64,000 nucleotides of DNA from the NCBI GenBank assembly GCA_019359765.1, contig JAHHGU010000009.1, positions 62,001 to 126,000 of the forward strand, in the 5' to 3' direction. The DNA comes from Aphanothece sp. CMT-3BRIN-NPC111. GTDB taxonomy: Bacteria > Cyanobacteriota > Cyanobacteriia > Cyanobacteriales > JAHHGU01. A program made the translations under genes and the position numbers. The notes under the pieces were generated by a model. The model made no database searches and was not told where the DNA came from. It saw only the letters and a program-made list of their open reading frames with translations. Positions 56,417-64,000 of the stretch are shown one piece after another (position 1 is the stretch's first letter; each line of letters opens with the position of its first letter).

Positions 56417-57172
56417 TTATTTGGCAAAAGTCCACTCTAACAACTCGATCGGGGCTGTCTGAAGCGCTTGCGTCAGTTGGTCATTACTATCAAATTTCAT
56501 TTGATTGAGGTAACACGCTTCCACGTTGACAGTAAACTTTTCCTCCTCGAAAGGCCAGGGTAAAACAGTGACGGTGCCATCTTTCTTTTCCATGATGTCG
56601 TAGCGCTTGCCATCTGGCCCCTTACTGATCTCTAATGCCCGCTCACCAGCGGGTAATTTGCGTTGACAGAGGATCAATGAAAGGCGATCGCACCACTGGA
56701 AAAAGGCATAGGCTTTCTCAGCTTCCTTCTTGGTAATCTTCAAACCCTTAATCCATTGCTTTTGCATCTCTACTTGCTCGTCGAGAAAGCTGTCAAGTTC
56801 AGCTGACTCTCCACGTTTGCCTTCATTCAAAAAGCTCATATGCATGGAAGTTAGCAAAGCTACCCAGCGTCCCCGGTATCGGGAATCCGCAGCCATTTTA
56901 CGAAGCTTAGGAATTGAAGATTTTTTGTCAAGGGTAAAGTCTAGGGGTGCGCCCGCTTCTGTGAGGTGGTCGCCTTCCCATTCGCGTTCGAGATCGTCGT
57001 GATGGGAAATTGCTGCCACTGTCTCAATTAAGCGTTCTGGGCGATCTTTTCTATGCCAGTGTCCCGCTAATTCAGCAGCTAGCAATGCGTGGGCGCGATG
57101 GTAAATAACTTCCCAACCCGTCTCGGTGAGATTAACAATCACAGAATAATCATCCTCTTCAGCTGTTTTCAC
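56417..57172 (-). CDS. DUF3891 family protein
   Basis: The 251-residue soluble protein matches the pattern of DUF3891: AELAGHWHRKDRPERLIET, ISHHDDLEREWEGDHLTEAG, GRWVALLTSMHMSFLNEG and a conserved WCDRLSLILCQRKL. The function of the family is unknown; the histidines and aspartates suggest a metal-binding HD-like role but I infer this only loosely. It starts 8 bases after the GAF gene stop and ends the urt-linked gene run. Confidence 0.7.
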   Translation of the reverse strand: MKTAEEDDYSVIVNLTETGWEVIYHRAHALLAAELAGHWHRKDRPERLIETVAAISHHDDLEREWEGDHLTEAGAPLDFTLDKKSSIPKLRKMAADSRYRGRWVALLTSMHMSFLNEGKRGESAELDSFLDEQVEMQKQWIKGLKITKKEAEKAYAFFQWCDRLSLILCQRKLPAGERALEISKGPDGKRYDIMEKKDGTVTVLPWPFEEEKFTVNVEACYLNQMKFDSNDQLTQALQTAPIELLEWTFAK

Positions 57173-57180
57173 TCTACCTA

Positions 57181-57711
57181 TCAGACCTTAGCGGCCTCTA
57201 CATAGGCAACAGCCAGTGGTGCGATTTTTTCTGTAACTTTAGCAATTACAATGCGATCTTCTTCAGTCCAGACTCTGGGTTGACCAAAAACGCAAGGTTG
57301 CAAAACTCCCCAAAGCTGACCATCCTGGCACAGGTGAGCGTGAATCAATGCTCTATGCCCGAAATTTTGACGCTCGAAGTCTTTGTTGACTACGTTTGGG
57401 CTGGCTGTCTCAACATCTTCAACAAAGATAGAGGGTTCAGTACGCAGTGCGGCAGAAAATAGTGGGTCTTCATCCGGCAAAGATTCTGGTTCTTCCTTCC
57501 AGTCTGCGTCAAAGACTTGGGGATATTCTGGACTGCGACGCCAGCAATAAGGTACTTTACCCATGCGTGTATGGGGAGAGCGCAAGTAAAGAAAGCAGCG
57601 ATCGCACTGCAACACCTCACATAATGCTGGCATCAAGTCAGAGAAGACAGCATCTGGTTCACTTTCAAGGGAAATTTTATCTAGAACCGCTTTTAGTGCT
57701 ATATCTCTCAT
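57181..57711 (-). CDS. GAF domain protein
   Basis: The 176-residue protein is a stand-alone GAF sensor domain (LQCDRCFLYLRSPHTRMGKV, FGHRALIHAHLCQDGQLW, EEDRIVIAKVTEKIAPLAVA) and has no other domain. The cysteine in QCDRCF and the overall pattern are common to cyanobacterial GAF proteins, including chromophore binders, but no bilin-binding motif stands out. It lies 11 bases after urtE and 8 bases before the DUF3891 gene. Confidence 0.8.
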   Translation of the reverse strand: MRDIALKAVLDKISLESEPDAVFSDLMPALCEVLQCDRCFLYLRSPHTRMGKVPYCWRRSPEYPQVFDADWKEEPESLPDEDPLFSAALRTEPSIFVEDVETASPNVVNKDFERQNFGHRALIHAHLCQDGQLWGVLQPCVFGQPRVWTEEDRIVIAKVTEKIAPLAVAYVEAAKV

Positions 57712-57722
57712 CAGCTTATAGT

Positions 57723-58421
57723 TTAGACGGCTAAGAATCTTTGAATTACATCTTGGCTCAATTCGCTAGTGGAGCCAGAAGCAACTATACCGCCTTTCTG
57801 CATTGCATAATACCAGTCGGCTTGCCGCACAAAATGCAAATGTTGTTCTACTAATAAAACAGAAATGCCCGTAGCTTCCACGATGCGGCGTACAGCGGCT
57901 TCAATTTCCAGAATGATAGAAGGTTGAATGCCTTCGGTGGGTTCGTCTAATACGAGTAGCTGGGGTTTTCCCATTAAAGCACGCGCGATCGCCAGTTGTT
58001 GTTGTTGTCCGCCGCTCAAATCTCCCCCCATCCGAGACAGCATGGTTTTTAAAACTGGAAATAAGGCAAATATTTCCTCTGGTATTTCCTGGTTTTTACT
58101 AGGTTCCCGTCTCGCTTCTAGCCCCAGCAATAGATTTTCCTTTACTGTCAATCGTGGGATAATTTCCCGCCCTTGAGGAACGTAGCCAATCCCTAGCCTC
58201 GCCCGTTGATCCGGAGATTTGCCGATGATTGGAGCGCCTGCTAAGGTAATTGTGCCACCACGGGGTTTGATTAATCCCATGATGCTCTTGAGGAGAGTGG
58301 TTTTGCCTACGCCATTACGTCCTATCAGGCAAACCATTTTTCCTACTGGCACACTCAAATCCACGTTCCGGAGAATGTGGCTCTCGCCGTAGTAGACATT
58401 TAGATTAGAGACTTGCAGCAT
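57723..58421 (-). CDS. urtE: Urea ABC transporter ATP-binding protein UrtE
   Basis: The 232-residue ATPase has Walker A IGRNGVGKTTLLKSI, signature LSGGQQQQLAIARAL, Walker B LLVLDEPTEGI and a His switch (VEQHLHFV). It belongs to the LivF/UrtE branch of branched-chain-type transporters. It is the last transport gene of the urt run, with a 267-base gap from urtD that holds no other gene. Confidence 0.93.
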   Translation of the reverse strand: MLQVSNLNVYYGESHILRNVDLSVPVGKMVCLIGRNGVGKTTLLKSIMGLIKPRGGTITLAGAPIIGKSPDQRARLGIGYVPQGREIIPRLTVKENLLLGLEARREPSKNQEIPEEIFALFPVLKTMLSRMGGDLSGGQQQQLAIARALMGKPQLLVLDEPTEGIQPSIILEIEAAVRRIVEATGISVLLVEQHLHFVRQADWYYAMQKGGIVASGSTSELSQDVIQRFLAV

Positions 58422-58688
58422 CTTAGTTTCAGCGGTTGATAATGGTGCGATTCCTGCGGAAAGCTTCGCTAACGCCTGCTTGGTTTTCTGAGACTTATGG
58501 CAAAAGTCAAAATTTTGTTTTTGAACGCGCAGCTTACTTCCCGCAGGATAGGGCAGAGAGGTTTAGACAGAATAAATTTACTGGGAGCAAGAGGTGTATT
58601 CGTTTAGGTAAGGTGAGGGCGATGATCATCTCTATGACGAATAGAAACCTAAGCGCAGATAACTATGTAACCCTTCCACTAGCAGTAC

Positions 58689-59435
58689 CTATTCTGGGTG
58701 AGAACCCAAATACACTTCAATCACGCGCGGATCATTCTGCACTTCCTCAATGCTGCCTTCACATAAGACCGAGCCTTCATGCAGTACCGTTACCTTGCGG
58801 GCAATCTGGCGCACAAACTCCATATCATGCTCAATTACTAGGATGGAATGACTGTGGGCAAGGGCTAGCAATAATTCTCCAATATTTTCAGTTTCTTCAT
58901 CAGTCAGTCCAGCAACGGGTTCATCAACCAGTAACAAATCCGGCGACTGTGCAACTAACATACCGATTTCTAAGCGTTGCTTCTCCCCGTGGGAAAGTAA
59001 GTCAGCGGGGATATCCGCTTTTGCTATTAGACCAATGGTTTCGAGTAGGGATGTAACTTTGCGCTTGTCATCACTGGAGGAACGCCCAAATAAGGTGCCA
59101 AAGACATTTTTATTGCGGTTACAGGTTAGTTCCAGATTTTCACGGGGCGTCAGATTAAGGTAAATCCGGGGTGTCTGAAACTTGCGACCAATTCCCAATC
59201 TGGCAATCTGATGTTCTGAAAGCCGCTTGACATTTCTGCCCTTAAATAGCACCCGCCCCTGAGTAGGTTGCACTTTGCCAGTGATCACATCCAGGAACGT
59301 AGTTTTACCAGCACCATTGGGACCAATCACCACTCGCAACTCCCCAACGTCCATGCTGAAGTTCAGCTGCTTTAGCGCCTTGAAGCCATCAAAGCTAACC
59401 GTTACATTCTCAGTTTCCAAGATCTTGGCGTTCAT
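58689..59435 (-). CDS. urtD: Urea ABC transporter ATP-binding protein UrtD
   Basis: From ATG 59435, preceded by GGAGGT, the product is 248 residues. It has Walker A IGPNGAGKTTFLDVITG, signature LSHGEKQRLEIGML and Walker B LLLVDEPVAGL, as in LivG/UrtD. The frame extends to 59459 but the Shine-Dalgarno decides the start. It overlaps the end of urtC by 26 bases. Confidence 0.93.
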   Translation of the reverse strand: MNAKILETENVTVSFDGFKALKQLNFSMDVGELRVVIGPNGAGKTTFLDVITGKVQPTQGRVLFKGRNVKRLSEHQIARLGIGRKFQTPRIYLNLTPRENLELTCNRNKNVFGTLFGRSSSDDKRKVTSLLETIGLIAKADIPADLLSHGEKQRLEIGMLVAQSPDLLLVDEPVAGLTDEETENIGELLLALAHSHSILVIEHDMEFVRQIARKVTVLHEGSVLCEGSIEEVQNDPRVIEVYLGSHPE

Positions 59436-60609
59436 GCTGCACCTCCGGGTCTTCTTCAATGCTGGGATAAGTTACTAACTGCTTGCGGCGTCCCATCAGT
59501 TTTTGCAGTTGCTGAATGCCTTGCGATCGCATCCACCCCACGACACCATCAGGAAGCACTGTCACCACAATCAAAAATAGCGCCCCCTGGAAAAATAGCC
59601 AGATTTCCGGGAACTGTTCGCTTAAAAGACTTTTACCAAAATTAACTAGCAGTGCCCCCAGCACCGCACCGACTAACGTCGCGCGTCCTCCCACTGCTAC
59701 CCAAATCACCATTTCAATAGAAAAGGCAATATCCATTGCTTTCGGTGAGATGATACCCGTCTGAAGGGTAAACAACGCCCCGGCAAGACCAGCAAGACCG
59801 GCAGAAATGCCAAATACTAAAACCTTGAAACCAGTAGGGTTGTAGCCAGAAAAGCGGACTCGGCTTTCATCATCACGAATGGCAATCAGCAACCGCCCAA
59901 AGCGTCCGCTTGTCAGCCATCGGCAGAGAGCATAAGATGCTGCCAGAAACAGCACCGTCAGGGTATAGAAGACAAACTGCGTCTGAGTAGTATTGACATC
60001 TGCCCCTAGCAGGGTTTTGTAGTCCGTCAACCCGTTGGTGCCGTTAAACAGTTTCTGCTGACCGTTAAAGAAGTTGAAAAAAACAATTGTCGCCGCTTGC
60101 GTGAGAATCGAAAAGTAAACACCTCGGATGCGGTTGCGGAATACCAGATAACCTAGCAACGCCCCTAACAAGGTGGGAACCAATATCACCGCTGCAACGG
60201 AAAAATTAAAAGAATAAAACGGCTTCCAGAACCAGGGCAGTTCTGTGACACCATAAAGGCTCATGAATTCAGGTAGGGGCACAGCATTCTGTGCCCCTAC
60301 ACTAGCATCTGAGGGAATTTGCAATTTCAGGTGCATCGCTAAGGCGTAACCACCTAAAGCAAAGAAGATGCCATGTCCCAAACTGAGCATCCCAGTGTAA
60401 CCCCAGATCAGGTCAATGCCCAAAGCGGCGATCGCCAGCGCTAGAAATCGCCCCATCAGACTGAGGCGAAAGCCGGAAAGTACAACTGGCATGAGAAAAA
60501 TCAGGAGAAGTGCGATCGCCGCCACAACACCTGCTTCCATCAACAGCGATCGCCGAACTCGTCGCTCAATCCCTCTTATTCTTGGTGCTGCATCTACCGC
60601 CATCCCCAA
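59410..60609 (-). CDS. urtC: Urea ABC transporter permease UrtC
   Basis: The 399-residue LivM-type permease has eight or more membrane helices and the typical GFRLSLMGRFLALAIAALGI, DLIWGYTGMLSLGHGIFFAL and RFSGYNPTGFKVLVFGISAG. In the first periplasmic loop a palindromic repeat (60273-60300) has been inserted in frame and encodes about SVGAQNAVPLP, so this loop is longer than in relatives. Position within the urt order A-B-C-D-E is standard. Confidence 0.93.
   Translation of the reverse strand: MGMAVDAAPRIRGIERRVRRSLLMEAGVVAAIALLLIFLMPVVLSGFRLSLMGRFLALAIAALGIDLIWGYTGMLSLGHGIFFALGGYALAMHLKLQIPSDASVGAQNAVPLPEFMSLYGVTELPWFWKPFYSFNFSVAAVILVPTLLGALLGYLVFRNRIRGVYFSILTQAATIVFFNFFNGQQKLFNGTNGLTDYKTLLGADVNTTQTQFVFYTLTVLFLAASYALCRWLTSGRFGRLLIAIRDDESRVRFSGYNPTGFKVLVFGISAGLAGLAGALFTLQTGIISPKAMDIAFSIEMVIWVAVGGRATLVGAVLGALLVNFGKSLLSEQFPEIWLFFQGALFLIVVTVLPDGVVGWMRSQGIQQLQKLMGRRKQLVTYPSIEEDPEVQHERQDLGN
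60273..60300. repeat. Palindromic repeat inside urtC
   Basis: GTAGGGGCACAG (60273-60284) pairs with CTGTGCCCCTAC (60289-60300) across CATT. It is of the type usually found between genes but here lies within a coding frame and stays open. Confidence 0.85.
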
Positions 60610-60646
60610 TTTCCTCCACGTCTAGCGGCTAACTACTGGCCGCCCT

Positions 60647-60665
60647 AACTCAAAACTCAAAACTT
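60647..60665. repeat. Heptamer repeat (ACTCAAA)n in the urtB-urtC gap
   Basis: Two and a half copies of ACTCAAA lie in the 57-base spacer between urtB and urtC. Confidence 0.85.
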
Positions 60666-60666
60666 T

Positions 60667-61827
60667 CTAAGCATCAACCGTGCGCCCTTTTTGCGGGAAC
60701 ATTCCACCAGGGCGAACCTGAAGGAAAGCAATAATCAGCGCAAACACCATCACCTTCGCCATACTGGTGCCGGAAAAGAACTCAAAGAAATCAGCCAAGG
60801 GCTTGATTGAAACCAGCATTGGAGCGAGTGCGTTAGAACCGATTAGGTATGTAAACGTACCGATTAGCATCGCTGCCACAATACTACCTGTCAGCTTCCC
60901 GACGCCACCAACCACTACTACCATGAACGTATCCACAATGTAGTTCTGACCAGTGTTTGGCCCCACAGAACCTAATAAACTGATCGCACAACCAGCGACA
61001 CCAGCTAATCCAGAACCAAGCGCAAACGTGAGGGCGTCTACTTTTTGTGTCGGAATTCCCAGGCAAGCACTCATACTGCGATTTTGGGTAACTGCCCGAA
61101 TTCGCAACCCCCAAGAAGTGCGTTGCAAAAACATATAGATACCAATAAGACAGATAATCGTCAGCCCAATAATAAAAAGTCGCGTATAAGGCATTTGAAA
61201 ACCACTTAAACGCAATCCCCCCCGCAACCATTTGGGCGCTGTCACATCCACATTTTGAGCGCCAAACCAAGGTTGGGTAACAGCTAGCTGAAAAGTCTGT
61301 CCTAAAAATGCCCCGGTAGCACCAGCAATCAAGAGTGATAAAGGTAACATTACCGCCACCACCCAATTCCGAATCCGCTCAAAATCTGAACGGCGGCTTA
61401 GTATCCACATTGCCCCGAAAAATAATAGGCAAAATAGGGTGAGACCAATTACTATTACCCAGTTCACGCTACGGACGAATTGTTGCAATATCAGGCTCAC
61501 ACCCCAAGTTGCCAGCAATGTCTCTAGGGGGCGTCCGTAAAGATAGCGGATCGCGCACCGTTCCAAGACTAATCCCACGGCTGCTGCTACGAGGAAAGCC
61601 AAAATCAAGGCAAAGAAAATATAACTTTCATACAAAGGGCCGCCGAAGATTTTACATCCATTTTGCACAACAAAAGTTGTGTAAGCTCCCAGCATCATTA
61701 ACTCGCCGTGAGCTAAATTAATAACTCCCATCAATCCAAAGACAATGGCTAGTCCTAGCGCTGATATCAATAAAACAGCGCCAATGCTAATCCCGTTAAA
61801 TAGACCATCCCAAATTACTGCTAGCAC
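60667..61827 (-). CDS. urtB: Urea ABC transporter permease UrtB
   Basis: The 386-residue LivH-type permease has about eight hydrophobic helices, GVINLAHGELMMLGAYTTFV near the N-terminus and LTGSIVAAMLIGTFTYLIGS late, both typical of UrtB. It forms the membrane channel with UrtC. Spacing to urtA is 84 bases, filled by a heptamer array. Confidence 0.93.
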   Translation of the reverse strand: MLAVIWDGLFNGISIGAVLLISALGLAIVFGLMGVINLAHGELMMLGAYTTFVVQNGCKIFGGPLYESYIFFALILAFLVAAAVGLVLERCAIRYLYGRPLETLLATWGVSLILQQFVRSVNWVIVIGLTLFCLLFFGAMWILSRRSDFERIRNWVVAVMLPLSLLIAGATGAFLGQTFQLAVTQPWFGAQNVDVTAPKWLRGGLRLSGFQMPYTRLFIIGLTIICLIGIYMFLQRTSWGLRIRAVTQNRSMSACLGIPTQKVDALTFALGSGLAGVAGCAISLLGSVGPNTGQNYIVDTFMVVVVGGVGKLTGSIVAAMLIGTFTYLIGSNALAPMLVSIKPLADFFEFFSGTSMAKVMVFALIIAFLQVRPGGMFPQKGRTVDA

Positions 61828-61857
61828 CCGTTTTCCTCTCGCACAGTTGTGAATATT

Positions 61858-61911
61858 AAGTTTTGAGTTTTGAATTTTAACTCAAAACTCAAAACTTAAA
61901 ACTCAAAACTT
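61858..61911. repeat. Heptamer repeat array between urtA and urtB
   Basis: TTTTGAG copies followed by ACTCAAA copies make both a tandem and an inverted repeat able to fold as a stem. It may tune expression of urtB relative to urtA. Confidence 0.85.
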
Positions 61912-63237
61912 CTAAACTTTGTACCTGCCACCTTTCTTCGGATCTGACCAGTCACAAGCCAAACCCTTCGTTTCCGCAACGAATTGATTCCAGGGAACTG
62001 GCTTCACGGCCTTGTTGGATGCATAAACAATTTTAAACAAGCCATCTTCCCCAACCTCACCAATCCGGACAAACTTAGATAAGTGATGGTTATTTTCTAA
62101 TGTGACTTTACCCTCTGGAGCATCAAATGTCTGGCCTAAAGCAGCCTTTCGCACTGCCTCGATATCGGTTGTTTTAGCTTTCTCAACCGCCTGCTTCCAC
62201 AGGTACACCATAATGTAAGCTGCTTCCATGGGGTCATTCGTAACCCTGTTTTCTCCGTACTTTTTCTTAAAAGCTTCAACAAATTTCTTATTTGCTGGCG
62301 TATCAACGGTTTGGAAGTAGTTCCAGGAAGCGTAATGTCCTTTAAGGTATTCTGGACCAATTGCCTTAACTTCTTCTTCAGCAATACTTACAGACATTAC
62401 GGGATACTTATCTGGCCCCAACCCAGCACCTTGCATCTGCTTAAAAAATGCCACGTTGCTGTCACCGTTGAGGGTGTTGAAGATAACGCCGCCGTTAGGT
62501 AGCGCCGCTTGGATTTTGGTAATGATGGGAGTAACTTCTGTGTTGCCTAGAGGTAGGTAATCTTCACCGACTGTTTTGCCGCCTTTTGCCTGCAACTGAG
62601 CTTTAATAATTGTGTTAGCGGTGCGAGGAAAAACGTAGTCAGAACCAACTAAGAAAAAGTCTTTGCCCTTATTCTGCAAAAGCCAATCGACTGCTGGTTC
62701 AATTTGCTGATTTGGGGCTGCACCAGTGTAGAAAATGTCTTGAGAACACTCCTGACCTTCGTACTGGACAGGATACCAGAGCATATGTTTTTTCTGCTCA
62801 AATACTGGCAGCACGGCTTTGCGACTGGCAGAAGTCCAGCAGCCAAAGACAGTGACAACTTTATCCTGGTCAATTAGCTTTTTCGCTTTCTCCGCGAAAG
62901 TAGGCCAGTCTGAGGAACCATCTTCAACAATTGCTTGAATTTTCTTGCCGAGTACACCACCGGCGGCGTTAATTTCTTCAATTGCCAGTTGTTCTGCATC
63001 CACGACGCTCTTTTCGCTAATTGCCATCGTGCCGCTGAGGGAGTGGAGAATCCCTACTTTGATCGTATCTCCTCCACCCGCTGAGGCGGTATTTGACGTT
63101 GAGGTTGCAGAGGATGTTGTGGTGCTATTCGCATTTGTACTTGAAGTGGGGTTGCTGCAAGCCTTCAGGAGAAGACTTGTTCCCAGAGTAGCGGAGCCAT
63201 AGAGAATAAATTTACGCCTACCTAATCGCCTTGCCAT
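61912..63237 (-). CDS. urtA: Urea ABC transporter substrate-binding protein UrtA
   Basis: The 441-residue lipoprotein binds urea outside the membrane. The N-terminus [19 protein letters not shown] has a twin-arginine motif and is followed by the lipobox LLKAC. The mature part has the amide/urea binder pattern: [53 protein letters not shown] and [16 protein letters not shown]. It is first in the urt run, and an NtcA-type promoter lies upstream. Confidence 0.96.
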   Translation of the reverse strand: MARRLGRRKFILYGSATLGTSLLLKACSNPTSSTNANSTTTSSATSTSNTASAGGGDTIKVGILHSLSGTMAISEKSVVDAEQLAIEEINAAGGVLGKKIQAIVEDGSSDWPTFAEKAKKLIDQDKVVTVFGCWTSASRKAVLPVFEQKKHMLWYPVQYEGQECSQDIFYTGAAPNQQIEPAVDWLLQNKGKDFFLVGSDYVFPRTANTIIKAQLQAKGGKTVGEDYLPLGNTEVTPIITKIQAALPNGGVIFNTLNGDSNVAFFKQMQGAGLGPDKYPVMSVSIAEEEVKAIGPEYLKGHYASWNYFQTVDTPANKKFVEAFKKKYGENRVTNDPMEAAYIMVYLWKQAVEKAKTTDIEAVRKAALGQTFDAPEGKVTLENNHHLSKFVRIGEVGEDGLFKIVYASNKAVKPVPWNQFVAETKGLACDWSDPKKGGRYKV

Positions 63238-63298
63238 GTCTTTCCTTTACTCCTCGGTGAATCACTCAAATGATAGAGACGACTATAGTTAAGCTGTG

Positions 63299-63341
63299 AT
63301 AATAAGGCGATGGTGTACCAAGAAATTGTTATTTAGGATAC
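63299..63341 (-). promoter_or_regulatory. NtcA-type promoter of urtA
   Basis: On the minus strand GTA-N8-AAC (63341-63328) is a one-mismatch NtcA site. Twenty-three bases downstream lies TATTAT (63304-63299), a fit to the TAN3T -10 box with the expected N22-23 spacing. NtcA-driven urt transcription under nitrogen stress is known in cyanobacteria. Confidence 0.6.
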
Positions 63342-63482
63342 AAAAGCTTAACTCTGAGTTCTGTAACTACGAAATTTTGCCCCCTGAAACAAGGCTGGCA
63401 TTAAAGATCCATACCCCCAAATACTTTGGTGATTCTCAATTACCGCATCAAAATGACAAAGGTTGAGCGTCGATAACAACAG

Positions 63483-64000
63483 TCACACCACCAATGGCAA
63501 CCCCTGAAGGCTGCTCTTTAATTGGCTTTCATCTTCATCTGTGCAGAGGAGTCGCACGATCTCATCCTTGTAATATTGAAACGTTGGATGACGCTTAATT
63601 TGATAAGTTCGTTCGCATAGCGTCTCTGTAGGAGAATCGGCAGGCAACTTGATACTCAGTTCCTTTTTAACTGTGCCTGGCCGTGAAGTTAGTACATAGA
63701 TGCGTTGAGACAGAAAAACCGCTTCTTCAACGTCGTGAGTAATCATGAAAATCGTTGTGCGCGTTCTTCGCCAGACATCTAGCAAAAATTGCTGCATCGC
63801 TTCTTTTGTCTGCACATCCAATGCCCCAAAGGGTTCATCCATCAGCAAAATTTTGGGTTGTGAGGCTAAGGCACGCGCGATCGCCACTCGTTGTTTCATC
63901 CCCCCAGAAAGTTCCTTTGGTAAAGCCGCAGCAAACCCAGACAACCCCACCACATCCAGATAGTAAGACACCCGTTGCCGTTGTTTAGCTCTGGATACAC
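63483..64000 (-). CDS. ABC transporter ATP-binding protein, nitrate/taurine type, 5' end beyond the window
   Basis: The visible 172 residues are the C-terminal part: signature [20 protein letters not shown], Walker [16 protein letters not shown], and the switch His in [17 protein letters not shown]. The tail [14 protein letters not shown] is typical of the NrtD/SsuB/TauB family, which import nitrate, sulfonates or similar. The frame continues past base 64000 and the Walker A is outside. Its stop is 245 bases upstream of urtA, so the systems are separate. Confidence 0.88.
   Translation of the reverse strand, partial: VSRAKQRQRVSYYLDVVGLSGFAAALPKELSGGMKQRVAIARALASQPKILLMDEPFGALDVQTKEAMQQFLLDVWRRTRTTIFMITHDVEEAVFLSQRIYVLTSRPGTVKKELSIKLPADSPTETLCERTYQIKRHPTFQYYKDEIVRLLCTDEDESQLKSSLQGLPLVV

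Noticed and set aside
58436..59056. 206-codon plus-strand ORF
   Set aside because: It runs antisense through the start of urtE's upstream gap and the 3' part of urtD and has no family features; it is a shadow of the real genes.
60884..61366. 160-codon minus-strand ORF within urtB
   Set aside because: It is the same strand as urtB in another frame, rich in Cys and Trp with no domain; it is a shadow.

Overview
The window is cyanobacterial chromosome. The octamer GCGATCGC (HIP1) recurs throughout. It carries chlB of the light-independent protochlorophyllide reductase, a pilMNOQ type IV pilus cluster of cyanobacterial type, urtABCDE and urease genes, and strings of 7-base repeats (ACTCAAA)n. I see no rRNA, tRNA, CRISPR array or prophage. 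The species cannot be fixed from this; a filamentous or Chroococcidiopsis-like cyanobacterium with a mosaic genome would fit.

Layout. 0-2 kb: the end of a minus-strand operon with a small helical protein and a P-loop ATPase cut by the window edge. 2-4.6 kb: folC and a sugar-type ABC binding lipoprotein. 5.3-10.5 kb: pilM-pilN-pilO-pilQ. 10.8-13.7 kb: HU, a CobD/CobC-like aminotransferase and a flavoprotein without redox cysteines. 13.9-17.7 kb: a two-gene phosphorelay. 17.9-23.2 kb: a deoxynucleotide cluster (see below). 23.2-30 kb: a CobO-like protein with a degenerate P-loop, adk, rph, chlB and a methyltransferase. 30-44.5 kb: accessory genes with remnants of a TPR protein and a transposase, a zinc-ribbon Ser/Thr kinase, an M20 amidohydrolase, a WD40 protein, mgtE, crcB, rpmF, a molybdopterin oxidoreductase, an aldehyde dehydrogenase and a response regulator/kinase. 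44.7-50.1 kb: the urease genes ureD-ureA-ureB-ureC, interrupted by an FkbM methyltransferase, two pseudogenes and a cupin. 50.3-56.1 kb: a dead TnpB and a PadR/RND efflux locus. 56.4-63.2 kb: urtABCDE followed by GAF and DUF3891 genes. The right edge cuts a nitrate/taurine-type ABC ATPase.

The most interesting block is 17.9-23.2 kb. It encodes (1) a thymidylate-synthase-like domain that has lost its catalytic residues, joined to a C-terminal domain resembling Nmad1/DUF1599, a domain known from nucleotide-modification loci; (2) a thymidylate synthase with intact catalytic residues, set between two halves resembling MtrA/DUF4346; (3) a membrane-anchored protein of the dCTP deaminase/dUTPase fold in which the usual catalytic acids look replaced; (4) a fusion of a nucleoside 2-deoxyribosyltransferase-like domain with a dCMP deaminase. 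Together they could form a dCMP-dUMP-dTMP (or modified pyrimidine) module with a nucleotide-sensing membrane component. A degenerate copy of the 3' end of the flavoprotein gene lies between (1) and (2), so the 6-kb segment 13.7-19.6 kb is flanked by direct repeats.

Nitrogen logic: urtA has a good NtcA-type promoter, the urt genes import urea, and the urease structural genes lie nearby. ureE, ureF and ureG are not in the window.
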